From CAVSQX01 sp963730225 (GTDB taxonomy: Bacteria; Planctomycetota; Phycisphaerae; Tepidisphaerales; Tepidisphaeraceae), in NCBI GenBank assembly GCA_963730225.1, contig CAVSQX010000003.1, forward strand, positions 310,001-374,000: 64,000 nucleotides of DNA, in the 5' to 3' direction. Each line of letters begins with the position of its first letter. The first letter of the stretch is position 1. This document shows positions 1 to 7,679 of the stretch, in pieces. Under the pieces are notes generated by a model, which saw only the letters and a list, made by a program, of their open reading frames with translations, searched no databases and had not been told where the DNA came from. The position numbers and the translations under genes are program-made.

Positions 1-138
1 GTCGGATTACGCAAAAGGCCCGACCCCGGCCCGCCGCTTTGCGAAGTCTGCGGTTACGATCTCCGTGCCTCGCCGCATCGCTGCCCCGAATGCGGCACAC
101 CGGTTCCCGTCACCACCGCTGATGCACCAACGGCTTGA
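1..138 (+). CDS. C-terminal fragment of a planctomycete zinc-ribbon protein
   Basis: The window opens inside a reading frame (frame 1) that runs to TGA at 136-138. The last 45 residues contain CEVCGYDLRASPHRCPECG-type spacing (split here as CEVCGYDLRA and CPECG), a four-cysteine zinc ribbon that is very common at protein ends in Planctomycetota. The rest of the protein lies outside the window, so its job cannot be told; many such proteins are membrane proteins with the ribbon on the cytoplasmic side. It overlaps the convergent aldo/keto reductase gene by 29 bases. A related but degenerate ribbon ends the gene at 10601-11185. Confidence 0.7.
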   Translation, partial: VGLRKRPDPGPPLCEVCGYDLRASPHRCPECGTPVPVTTADAPTA

Positions 139-1096
139 TCATCCGATCGTAAACCGCCCGGCATTTTTCCATCGTCGCCGGCGGCAGGGGGGCCAGATCG
201 TCGGCGCCGACGTTGTCGCGCACCTGATCGGGCCGTTTTCCGCCGGGGATCACGCACGTGACGGCGTCGAACATCAGAATCCACCGCAGCGCGAATTGTG
301 CCATCGTCGCGCCGCCGGGAACCAGCGGTTTTAACTCCTCGACGGCTTTCAGAGCGATGTCCAAATCCACGCCGCTGAAGGTTTCGCCCTGATCGAACGC
401 TTCGCCGTGGCGGTTGAATTGGCGATGATCGTCGGCGGCGAATTGCGTTTGCCGATTGATCTTCCCCGTCAGCACTCCGCTGGCCAGCGGCACGCGGGCC
501 AAAATGCCGACTTTCTTTTTCTGCGCCATCGGAAAGAACAATTCCGCCGGGCGGGTCCGGAAGATGTTGAAAATGATCTGCACCGACTGCACCGCCGGGA
601 ATTCCATCGCCTTGATCGCTTCCTCCACCTTGGCCACGCTGACGCCGTAAAACCGCAGCTTCCCGGCTTTGGTTAGATCATCCAGAATCCCGAAAACTTC
701 CGGCTGGTAATAAACCTCGGTAGGGGGGCAATGAAGCTGGAGCAGGTCGATCGCTTCGGCCTGAAGGTTTTTCAGGCTGCGCTCGACAAACGCCGTCAGA
801 TTTTGCCGGTTGTATCCCTCGGCCGTGTGCGGATTGAGTCTCCGCCCCGCCTTGGTGGCGACGATGATTTTGTCGTGCGGCCGCTCACTTCGCAGCCGAG
901 CCACCAATCGCTCGCTGCGCCCGTCGCCGTAGACATCGGCGGTGTCGATGAAATTCACGCCTGAATCGATGGCGGTGTGCAACGCGGACATCGACGTGGC
1001 GTCGTCCACATCGCCCCACGATCCGCCGATGGCCCACGCCCCGAAAGAAATCTCCGAGACGTTGAAACCGGTCCGTCCCAGCGGTCGATATCGCAT
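110..1096 (-). CDS. Aldo/keto reductase
   Basis: A cytosolic NADPH-dependent oxidoreductase of the aldo/keto reductase superfamily, 328 aa, TIM-barrel type. From the chosen ATG the catalytic tetrad is visible as Asp51, Tyr56 (TADVYG), Lys82 (VATKAG) and His122 (LQLHCPP). The frame is open 46 codons further upstream, but family members begin at MRYRPLGRTG, so the start at 1096 was chosen. The substrate cannot be assigned; the fold resembles general aldehyde and sugar reductases. It lies 49 bases downstream of nuoC on the same strand and may be co-transcribed with it. A second member, of a different subfamily, is at 45543-46541. Confidence 0.9.
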   Translation of the reverse strand: MRYRPLGRTGFNVSEISFGAWAIGGSWGDVDDATSMSALHTAIDSGVNFIDTADVYGDGRSERLVARLRSERPHDKIIVATKAGRRLNPHTAEGYNRQNLTAFVERSLKNLQAEAIDLLQLHCPPTEVYYQPEVFGILDDLTKAGKLRFYGVSVAKVEEAIKAMEFPAVQSVQIIFNIFRTRPAELFFPMAQKKKVGILARVPLASGVLTGKINRQTQFAADDHRQFNRHGEAFDQGETFSGVDLDIALKAVEELKPLVPGGATMAQFALRWILMFDAVTCVIPGGKRPDQVRDNVGADDLAPLPPATMEKCRAVYDRMIKPLVHQRW

Positions 1097-1145
1097 GGCA
1101 AATTCCCTCGCTCCGTTTAGCGGCCGCACTCGTGCGGCGTATTCG

Positions 1146-1727
1146 TCACGCCCCTTCACGAGTAATGATCTTGTAATCTTCCCGCTCGCCGACGCCGCGC
1201 ATCGGGTAATCCTTGCGCAGCGGATAACTGCCAAAGCCGTTCCACGTGAGAATCCGCCGCAGATCGGGATGCCCGACGAAGATGATCCCCATCATGTCGT
1301 ACACTTCCCGCTCCATCCATTCCGCTCCCGGCCAGACGCCGCAGACGCTGTCGACTTTCAGCCCGGGATCACCTTTCTCGATGACGTCCTCATCCCGCGG
1401 CGAATTCATTTTCGGCCCCGTCTCCATCGTCGGGTCGAGAAAAACCTTCAGCCACAGCCGATTGTTGTGGGGAATGCTGGTCAATCCGTAATTCACGCCA
1501 AAGCGATGCGTCGCGCCCGGATAATTCAGATAATCCACACTGTTAATTTCAGCCAGCATGTCGTATCGCAGGCCCGGATCGTCGCGCAGAAAAGTGGTGA
1601 CGCGCAGGATATCCTCGCGCGGAACCACCACGGTAACCATGTCGCGGAATTCTCCGACGAAGAATTTCACATCCGGAAATTTCTCTTTTAGCCGCGGCAG
1701 AGCTGGATGATGAATCGTATGCGACAT
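1146..1727 (-). CDS. nuoC: NADH-quinone oxidoreductase subunit C
   Basis: The 30-kDa (NuoC/NDUFS3) peripheral-arm subunit of respiratory complex I, 193 aa. The diagnostic motif is visible near residues 145-180: EREVYDMMGI, then GHPDLRRIL, then PLRKDYP. The ATG at 1727 has a clear AAAGGA Shine-Dalgarno sequence; the frame continues upstream but without a better start. NuoC is usually encoded with nuoA, nuoB and nuoD. Here the upstream gene is divergent and the downstream gene is an aldo/keto reductase, so this nuoC is separated from other nuo genes. It is not fused to NuoD, and its length is normal. Confidence 0.93.
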   Translation of the reverse strand: MSHTIHHPALPRLKEKFPDVKFFVGEFRDMVTVVVPREDILRVTTFLRDDPGLRYDMLAEINSVDYLNYPGATHRFGVNYGLTSIPHNNRLWLKVFLDPTMETGPKMNSPRDEDVIEKGDPGLKVDSVCGVWPGAEWMEREVYDMMGIIFVGHPDLRRILTWNGFGSYPLRKDYPMRGVGEREDYKIITREGA

Positions 1728-1801
1728 GCGTCCTTTCGATCTGGGCCGATTGTTGCGCTGACGGCCCGGCACGTCAAGCCGCGATGTGGTAAAACTAGGC
1801 C

Positions 1802-2659
1802 GTGCGGAACATCATCCGAATTGCGTGGGCCTTTTCATTGCTGGCTGCTGGTTGCCAGGCCGCCACAACCAAACCGGTCAGCACCGTTGTCGGCACATTA
1901 AAGATCCAAAAGATCGAATCCCACGCGCTCAAACAATCGCGCACCATCCGAGTATGGTTGCCAGCCGGCTACGACGCCGATCCTTCGGTTCGATATCCCG
2001 CGCTCTACATGCAGGATGGGCAAAACTGTTTTGATCGCGCCACCAGCGCGTTCGGCATGGAATGGGAAATTGACGAGACGCTCACGAAGCTGATCGCCGA
2101 GAAGCAAATTCCCCCGCTGATCGTCGTCGGCATCGACAACGGCGGAGCCAGCCGTCTCGACGAACTCACGTTTGAGCCCGATCCCGCGCACGGCGGAGGC
2201 CACGCCGCTGCGTACGCCGATTTCGTTCTCAACGAGGTGAAACCGCTGGTTGAAAAAAGCTATCGCGTTCAATCCGACCGGGCCCACACATTTGTCGGCG
2301 GCTCATCGCTGGGCGGTTTGTTCTCTCTCGAACTTGCCCGCCGGCATCCCGACACCTTCGCCGGCGTCATCGCCATGTCGCCGTCGATCTGGTGGGACGG
2401 GCAATCTCTGATCACCGACATCGAGCAGGACGCCGGTGGTCTGGCCGGCACGCGCGTCTGGCTCGACATGGGCGCCCACGAGATATCCGGCGGCGAAAAT
2501 CAGGAATATCTCGACGCCGGCCGTCGCCTCGATGCGGCGCTGAGCCATCACCACGTCGAGCACCATTTCATGATTGACGCCCAGCACGTCCAGCACAACG
2601 AGCATTCCTGGGCCGCCCGTTTCCCACAGGCCATCACCTACCTGCTCGCCGTTCCCTAG
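1802..2659 (+). CDS. Alpha/beta-hydrolase esterase, lipoprotein
   Basis: A putative exported esterase (esterase D/Fes-like, COG2819 type), 285 aa. The N-terminus is a lipoprotein signal with lipobox LAAGC (Cys18), so the protein should be membrane-anchored. The nucleophile elbow G-S-S-L-G is at 167-171 (Ser169), and a late histidine, His268 (NEHSW), fits the catalytic triad. The start is GTG at 1802; no strong ribosome-binding site is seen. It is divergent from nuoC with a 74-base gap. Substrates of the family range from acyl sugars to siderophore esters. The neighbouring genes do not narrow this down. Confidence 0.82.
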   Translation: MRNIIRIAWAFSLLAAGCQAATTKPVSTVVGTLKIQKIESHALKQSRTIRVWLPAGYDADPSVRYPALYMQDGQNCFDRATSAFGMEWEIDETLTKLIAEKQIPPLIVVGIDNGGASRLDELTFEPDPAHGGGHAAAYADFVLNEVKPLVEKSYRVQSDRAHTFVGGSSLGGLFSLELARRHPDTFAGVIAMSPSIWWDGQSLITDIEQDAGGLAGTRVWLDMGAHEISGGENQEYLDAGRRLDAALSHHHVEHHFMIDAQHVQHNEHSWAARFPQAITYLLAVP

Positions 2660-2745
2660 CTCCAACCTCGTCTGCGGCCGCGGAATCGAAGTTCCCGACC
2701 GATTGCCTCCCCTTTTTCTGGACTTCTGGCCGATAAAACGCAACA

Positions 2746-3561
2746 ATGAAGACGATCATGTCAGACATCAACGGCCGTCCGACCCCGCAGCGGACTTTTA
2801 AATGCACGCTGATTCTGCCCGCCTACAACGCCGCCGCATTCATTGAGCAGACCGTTCAGCGACTCTTCCGCTTCCTCAGCTCCAATGACGACTGGTGCGT
2901 GCTGTTCGTCTGCGACGGCTGCACCGACGGCACCGTCGAAAAGCTCCAGCCGCTGATCGAAGATTTTCATCCGCACATGCGCCTGGACTCCTACGAGAAA
3001 AATCGCGGCAAAGGCTACGCCCTGCGCCGCGGCCTGAACTTGGCCGACACGCCTTTCAAAATCTACACCGATGTCGATCTCGCCTACGATCCGCAGGAGA
3101 CGCTTCGGATTCTGCGACTTCTGGAAAATGGCGCCGATCTGGCCGTCGTCAATCGCGCCAGCCCCGATTCGCAGTTCCTCATCAGCCCGCGCGATTTCCC
3201 CAACATTTACCGTCGCCATCTGATGAGCCGCAGCTTCAACTGGTGGCTGCGCCAAATGCTGCCGATCGCCATTCTCGACACCCAGGCCGGGCTCAAGGGA
3301 ATTTCCGCCGCCGCCTGGGCCACGCTCGCCAACGACATGACCACCGACGGCTTCTTCTTCGACGTTGAATTGTTGGCCCGCGCCGGCGCCGCCCGGATGC
3401 GAATCGACGAAGCCCCCGTCTTCTTCAAATACTATGATCCCACCACGGTGCGCATGGTCAGCCACGGCTGGAGCATGATCAAAGACACGCTCCGTCTGCG
3501 GAGGAACATGCGGCGTACCAAAAGGCCCGTCGTGACCCGCGTCGCTCCGTCGGTAGCGTGA
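2746..3561 (+). CDS. Glycosyltransferase family 2
   Basis: A GT-A fold glycosyltransferase of 271 aa, similar to dolichyl/polyprenyl-phosphate sugar synthases. The N-terminal LPAYNAAAFIE segment, the CDGCTDGT nucleotide-sugar motif and the metal-binding DVD (TDVDLAYD, about residue 105) are all visible. It probably moves a sugar from a nucleotide donor to a lipid or glycan acceptor at the inner membrane face. Its stop overlaps the start of the deacetylase gene (GTGA), and it opens a run of four envelope-glycan genes. An ATG five codons later (2761) is an alternative start. Confidence 0.88.
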   Translation: MKTIMSDINGRPTPQRTFKCTLILPAYNAAAFIEQTVQRLFRFLSSNDDWCVLFVCDGCTDGTVEKLQPLIEDFHPHMRLDSYEKNRGKGYALRRGLNLADTPFKIYTDVDLAYDPQETLRILRLLENGADLAVVNRASPDSQFLISPRDFPNIYRRHLMSRSFNWWLRQMLPIAILDTQAGLKGISAAAWATLANDMTTDGFFFDVELLARAGAARMRIDEAPVFFKYYDPTTVRMVSHGWSMIKDTLRLRRNMRRTKRPVVTRVAPSVA

Positions 3562-4436
3562 TTCCCTTCGCACTCATCGTCACCGCCGACGATTTCGGCA
3601 TCGGACTTCAAACCAGCCGAGGCATCATCCAGGCCCATTTGAACGGCCCGGTCACCGCCGCCAGCATGATGACCATCACCGGCGACCACGCCCGCGCCTC
3701 GGTCGAACTTCTGTCGCAAGCCCCCAACCTCGATGTCGGCCTGCATCTGGTTCTCACTAACTGCGGCGAAAAGCCGCTCGCCGCCCACCGATCCTCCGGC
3801 CTGCTCGATCGCCACGGCCGATTCCTCAGCAACGCCAGGCTCTGGGCCAAGGCCTTCCTCAAGAAACTCCACGCCCGCGCCATCGCCGATGAGATCGCCG
3901 CTCAAGCACAGATGTTTCATACGTTGCTGGGCCGCCGTCCCGCCTACGTGGATTGCCATCATCACGCCCATCAGCTCCCGATCGTCCGCGATGCGTTGCT
4001 CGAGGTAATCCGCCACGATCTGCTGCCGCGCGTCACACGAATCACCGTCGAGCCGCCGCTGATGCTCAAAAAAATTCATTCCGTCCGCAGCAAGCGTCGA
4101 GCCGCCCATTTCCTGGGCCGCCGCGCCGCCGAAAAATTTTCCGAGGCTTTTCTCTGGAGCAACGAGTTTTATTTCGGAATGCTCTCCGCCCACGATCTTC
4201 GCCACCCTTTCCCCTGGCAGGGCTATTTGAAGAATCTCAAAACCGTTGGCGTGGTCGAATGGATCGTGCATCCCGGCCTCGACGATCCCACGCTCGCCGG
4301 CCGCGACGCCTACGGCCCCCAGCGCATCACCGAATTGCACGCCCTTACCAGTCCGCAGGGCGTGCAGGAATGGGAGCCTTTCCGCCGCCATCTGGCGCAC
4401 AAATCCGTTCTCTCCCCGCACCCGCCGCCGTTATGA
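3558..4436 (+). CDS. YdjC/ChbG-like carbohydrate deacetylase
   Basis: A polysaccharide-deacetylase-like enzyme of the YdjC (ChbG/HpnK) family, 292 aa. Metal ligands are visible as the N-terminal VTADDFG (Asp11, Asp12) and DCHHHAHQ near residue 132. The family removes acetyl groups from N-acetylated sugars. Translation starts at a GTG overlapping the upstream glycosyltransferase stop by four bases, so the two genes are translationally coupled. Co-occurrence with GT2 is also seen in hopanoid-glycan and lipid-modification loci, but no hopanoid gene is present here, so 'HpnK' is not claimed. Confidence 0.85.
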   Translation: MIPFALIVTADDFGIGLQTSRGIIQAHLNGPVTAASMMTITGDHARASVELLSQAPNLDVGLHLVLTNCGEKPLAAHRSSGLLDRHGRFLSNARLWAKAFLKKLHARAIADEIAAQAQMFHTLLGRRPAYVDCHHHAHQLPIVRDALLEVIRHDLLPRVTRITVEPPLMLKKIHSVRSKRRAAHFLGRRAAEKFSEAFLWSNEFYFGMLSAHDLRHPFPWQGYLKNLKTVGVVEWIVHPGLDDPTLAGRDAYGPQRITELHALTSPQGVQEWEPFRRHLAHKSVLSPHPPPL

Positions 4437-4444
4437 TTCCCCCT

Positions 4445-4507
4445 CACGGCGGCCCAGAGCGCAGGCGCCGGGCCGCATGCAGGCGCGCTTCGCTCTGCCC
4501 CGCCGTG
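4445..4507. repeat. Imperfect 17-bp inverted repeat between operon genes
   Basis: Bases 4445-4461 pair with 4491-4507 (15 of 17 positions), with a GC-rich 29-base loop. It fills the only gap (81 bases) in the glycan operon, between the YdjC-like gene and the GT87-like gene. There is no T-run, so it is not a classical terminator. It resembles intercistronic REP-like palindromes and may stabilise the upstream mRNA. Confidence 0.6.
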
Positions 4508-4517
4508 AAAGACCTCA

Positions 4518-5723
4518 ATGACTTCTTCCAACTCCAACTCCCCCAAATCCCTCTTCTGGCCCCATCTCACCATCATCCTCTGGTCCATCGCCTTCCTTCT
4601 TCTCTGCGGCCGCACCCTGATTCTCAAATTCGACCGCCACTCCGTCTACCCCGTTTTCACCATGGCCGCCGCCAACTGGACCACCGGCGATTCCCTCTAC
4701 GTCCGCGGCGGAAGTGAAGAATTCCGTTACAGCCCGCTTGTCGCCGCCACGTTCGTTCCGCTGGAGCTTCTCGGCCCGCGCCTCGGCGAATTCCTCTGGC
4801 GATCGGCCAACTTCGCCGCCCTGGTCGGCGGCCTTCTCTATTGCTGCCGCGTCGGTCTACCGCGTATTTTTTCTTCCGATCAAATCGCCGCCGTCTTTCT
4901 GCTCACGCTGCCCATCGCCGGAGGCAGCCTGAACAACGCCCAAAGCAATCCACTGGTGATCGGCCTGCTGCTGCTGGCCATCGCCGCCGTCGCCGACAAA
5001 AGATGGACCCTTTCCGCCATCGCCGTCACCATCGCAACCCTGTTCAAAATTTATCCGCTCTCGCTGGGCCTGATTCTCTCGCTTCTGTATCCGCGCCGAT
5101 TCGGTTGGCGACTGCTCGTTGGCTTGGCCGCCGGCTTTCTGCTTCCATTTTTTCTGCAACACTACGACTACGTGATTGAGCAATACCGAAGTTGGATTCA
5201 CTATCTCTCGACCGAAGATCGCCAGCGCGGCCCCATCACCGACTGGTACCGCGACTTCCGCGCCGTCTGGCGGATCTACATCGGTCCCATGCACGCCGCC
5301 CGTTATCTGTGCGTCGAGCTCGCTGTCGCCGCCGTGATTGCTCTCATCTGCATTCTCGGCCGTCTTTGCAACTGGCCGCAAAACGTGCTACTGGTGATGG
5401 CCCTTGCCCTGTGTTGTTGTTGGATGACCGCCTTCGGCCCAGCAACCGAATCGGCCACGTACGTTCTTCTGGCTCCGTCGCTTGCTTTGGCTCTGGTCGA
5501 ATCCGACGCCGCCTTTCCCCGCGCCCGCCTTCGCCGCATCGGCTACGGCCTCGTCTTCGGCCTTCTGATTGCCAGCAGCATTGCCGTGAATATCCGCCCC
5601 CGCGGTGTCTGGTTCCGCGATCATCTTCAGCCGCTGCCGATCGCCGGCGGCATCTTCCTTCTCCTGCTGCTGATCGAAGCCGCCATCCGCCTGGCTCACC
5701 CGCCCACGTCCGAGAATGTTTGA
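4518..5723 (+). CDS. GT87-like (DUF2029) polytopic glycosyltransferase
   Basis: A polytopic inner-membrane protein of 401 aa with about ten hydrophobic segments. Features typical of the DUF2029/GT87 mannosyltransferase family are the early FRYSPLVA motif, the NAQSNPL loop and FKIYPLSLG. Members use polyprenyl-phosphate sugars on the outer face of the membrane. It follows the GT2 and deacetylase genes on the same strand. GT2 could make the polyprenyl-sugar that this enzyme consumes; that link is inference. Confidence 0.75.
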   Translation: MTSSNSNSPKSLFWPHLTIILWSIAFLLLCGRTLILKFDRHSVYPVFTMAAANWTTGDSLYVRGGSEEFRYSPLVAATFVPLELLGPRLGEFLWRSANFAALVGGLLYCCRVGLPRIFSSDQIAAVFLLTLPIAGGSLNNAQSNPLVIGLLLLAIAAVADKRWTLSAIAVTIATLFKIYPLSLGLILSLLYPRRFGWRLLVGLAAGFLLPFFLQHYDYVIEQYRSWIHYLSTEDRQRGPITDWYRDFRAVWRIYIGPMHAARYLCVELAVAAVIALICILGRLCNWPQNVLLVMALALCCCWMTAFGPATESATYVLLAPSLALALVESDAAFPRARLRRIGYGLVFGLLIASSIAVNIRPRGVWFRDHLQPLPIAGGIFLLLLLIEAAIRLAHPPTSENV

Positions 5724-5760
5724 ATCTCCACCGCCCGGCCAGCCGATATCGCCATGAACG

Positions 5761-7023
5761 ATGCTCAGTCTTGCGCGGAAACTCTCCCCTGCACCACCGC
5801 CGTCCAAGCCGCCGATTTCCCTGCACGATCTTCTGGGCAGGCCGCCGATCAATCTCGACACGCCCCAAATGCAGCGCTTCCTCGCCGGCAAGCGCGTCAT
5901 GGTCACCGGCGCCGGCGGCAGCATCGGCTCGGAAATCTGCCGTCAATCCATGAAATTCTGTCCCGGGCGAATGCTGTTGGTCGAGCGGGCCGAGAATAAT
6001 CTTTTCGAGATCGACCACGAGTTGCGTCATCGCTGGATCGGCGCCGAAATTCACCCGCTCCTGGCCGACATCACCGACATTCCCCGCATCACCGGCATTT
6101 TCCAATCTGAGCAACCGCACGTCGTGTTTCATTGTGCCGCACACAAACACGTTCCGATGATGGAACTCAATCCCTGCGAGGCCATCAAGAACAACGTGTT
6201 GGGCACCCGCATCGTCGCCGATGCCGCCGCTCGCTTCGGCGTTGCGGCCTTTGTCATGGTCAGCACGGACAAAGCCGTGAATCCCACCAGCGTCATGGGC
6301 GCCAGCAAGCGAATGGCGGAATTGTATGTGCAGTCGCTAAATGGGGTACAATGGCACGAAGGGGAAGAACCAACCTCTTCTTCCTTCGTGCCTTCGTGCC
6401 TCCGTGCCTCCGTGCCTTCCCCCTCCTCCGTGCCTTCCTCCTCCACCCGCTTCACCGCCGTTCGCTTCGGCAATGTTCTGGGCAGCAGTGGCTCGGTCGT
6501 CCCCATCTTCCAAAAGCAAATCGAAGCCGGCGGGCCCGTCACCGTCACCCATCCCGACATGCAGCGCTACTTCATGACCATTCCCGAAGCCAGCCAACTC
6601 GTCATGCAGGCCGGCGCCATCGGGCAGGGCGGCGAGGTTTTTGTGCTCGACATGGGCCAACCCATTCGCATTCTCGATCTCGCCCTGGAGCTGATTGCCC
6701 GCAACGGACTGAAGGTGAACGAAGACATCGAAATCCAATTCATCGGCGTTCGTCCCGGCGAAAAGCTGTACGAAGAGCTCAACTGCGACAACGAGCAGAT
6801 TTCCCCCACCAGCCACGAAAAAATTAACGTCTGGCAGTTTCCCCCCGCACAGCCCACCGAGGTTGCCGCCGCCATGCAAATTCTGGCCCAGGCGACAACC
6901 GGTTCGCGCGACCACGCCGTCAGCGCGTTGATGCGTTGCGTGCCTGAATATCAGCCCGAAAATGCGCCGATCGCCCTGCCGCTGCACCTGGTGGGCGAAG
7001 AAAGCACGACGTTGGCCGCTTAG
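5761..7023 (+). CDS. FlaA1/CapD-type NDP-sugar 4,6-dehydratase with repeat insertion
   Basis: A soluble SDR-type nucleotide-sugar dehydratase/epimerase, 420 aa, for envelope polysaccharide. Residues 49-56 hold the NAD motif TGAGGSIG, followed by STDKAVNPTSVMGASK with the family's Met-x3-Lys catalytic pattern, and FGNVLGSSGSV. It lacks the N-terminal membrane half of CapD/WbpM, as shorter family members do. Between SLN (about residue 194) and TRFTAVRFGN (from residue 229) about 33 residues of low-complexity sequence (SSSFVPSCLRASVP...) are inserted in frame, encoded by a hairpin and 8-bp tandem repeats at 6353-6434. Activity of the expanded protein is uncertain. Confidence 0.88.
   Translation: MLSLARKLSPAPPPSKPPISLHDLLGRPPINLDTPQMQRFLAGKRVMVTGAGGSIGSEICRQSMKFCPGRMLLVERAENNLFEIDHELRHRWIGAEIHPLLADITDIPRITGIFQSEQPHVVFHCAAHKHVPMMELNPCEAIKNNVLGTRIVADAAARFGVAAFVMVSTDKAVNPTSVMGASKRMAELYVQSLNGVQWHEGEEPTSSSFVPSCLRASVPSPSSVPSSSTRFTAVRFGNVLGSSGSVVPIFQKQIEAGGPVTVTHPDMQRYFMTIPEASQLVMQAGAIGQGGEVFVLDMGQPIRILDLALELIARNGLKVNEDIEIQFIGVRPGEKLYEELNCDNEQISPTSHEKINVWQFPPAQPTEVAAAMQILAQATTGSRDHAVSALMRCVPEYQPENAPIALPLHLVGEESTTLAA
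6353..6434. repeat. Hairpin plus 8-bp tandem repeats inserted in a coding region
   Basis: GGCACGAAG at 6353-6361 is the reverse complement of CTTCGTGCC at 6384-6392. The complementarity extends inward through GGGGAAGA/TCTTCTTC, giving a stem of about 16 bp. It is followed by octamers TTCGTGCC (6385, 6393) and TCCGTGCC (6401, 6409, 6427). The six-frame translation (FVPSCLRASVP) is a familiar dispersed-repeat signature in environmental genomes. It lies inside the dehydratase gene and keeps the frame. Confidence 0.8.
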
Positions 7024-7029
7024 AACGAT

Positions 7030-7468
7030 TCACTCCGCTTCAGAAACAATCTGCTTGGGATCGCGCGGCACCAGCCGCCCGGCTGTGCAACCCACCACGA
7101 AATCAAGTATCTTCCAGCACAATGGCTCCGATCAAAATCGACTCGCGATCCGGCTCGACGATCGCGTTGAAAACGCTTTCTCTACCCCCGTAGGCCAGAT
7201 AGATGTTCTTGGCAATCTCCCGCTCGGCCGTATGACCATCCGCGTATCGCACCTTGGCCGTACCGGAAACTTCCAGCCCCAATTGCTGCGCTATAACCCG
7301 GGAAATCACCAGTCGTGTCGCGCCACTGTCGACCACCCCGCGAACTCCGATTCGCCGAACCTGATCTGGCAGGATAAGTCCCTCATCGGCCCGGAAGCGA
7401 TCCTTATTGTTCGCCAATTCCACCTCGACAGAAAATCTTCCCATCATTGGCTCCCTGGCAGCAATCAT
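7030..7468 (-). CDS. Retropepsin-like aspartic protease, frameshifted near its C-terminus
   Basis: A small single-domain aspartyl protease of the clan AA type. The VVDSGATRLVI segment gives the catalytic D-S/T-G-A, and the second hydrophobic flap region (ILIGAIVLED) follows. As sequenced it stops at 7103 (121 aa). Removing one base near 7106-7111 joins VLED to LDFVVGCTAGRLVP and then RDPKQIVSEAE, the normal family ending, with a stop at 7030-7032. Met8/Met9 (7447/7444) have a better AGGGAG site than Met1. The role is unknown; family members are small stand-alone proteases. It lies convergent to the dehydratase and divergent from parA. Confidence 0.75.
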
Positions 7469-7679
7469 CGCACGCTCCTGTCCAAACCGTGAATTCTACG
7501 CTATTCCCTGCGACAAACCAACCTTGTTCATCCCCGCTTGTCCCATAATTCTAAAGTTTCCAGTCCCGATTCACCGATGCGGTTATTGGAGTTCTTGGAG
7601 ACCGGGCGCTTCCGGGATATAAATAGATTCGTTTCGCGGCCGACGGATCGGCTGCCGGCGAGACCAAGGAAGGTTTCCG

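Noticed and set aside
6385..6434. CRISPR-like short repeats
   Set aside because: The 8-bp units are tandem without spacers and too short; there are no cas genes in the window.
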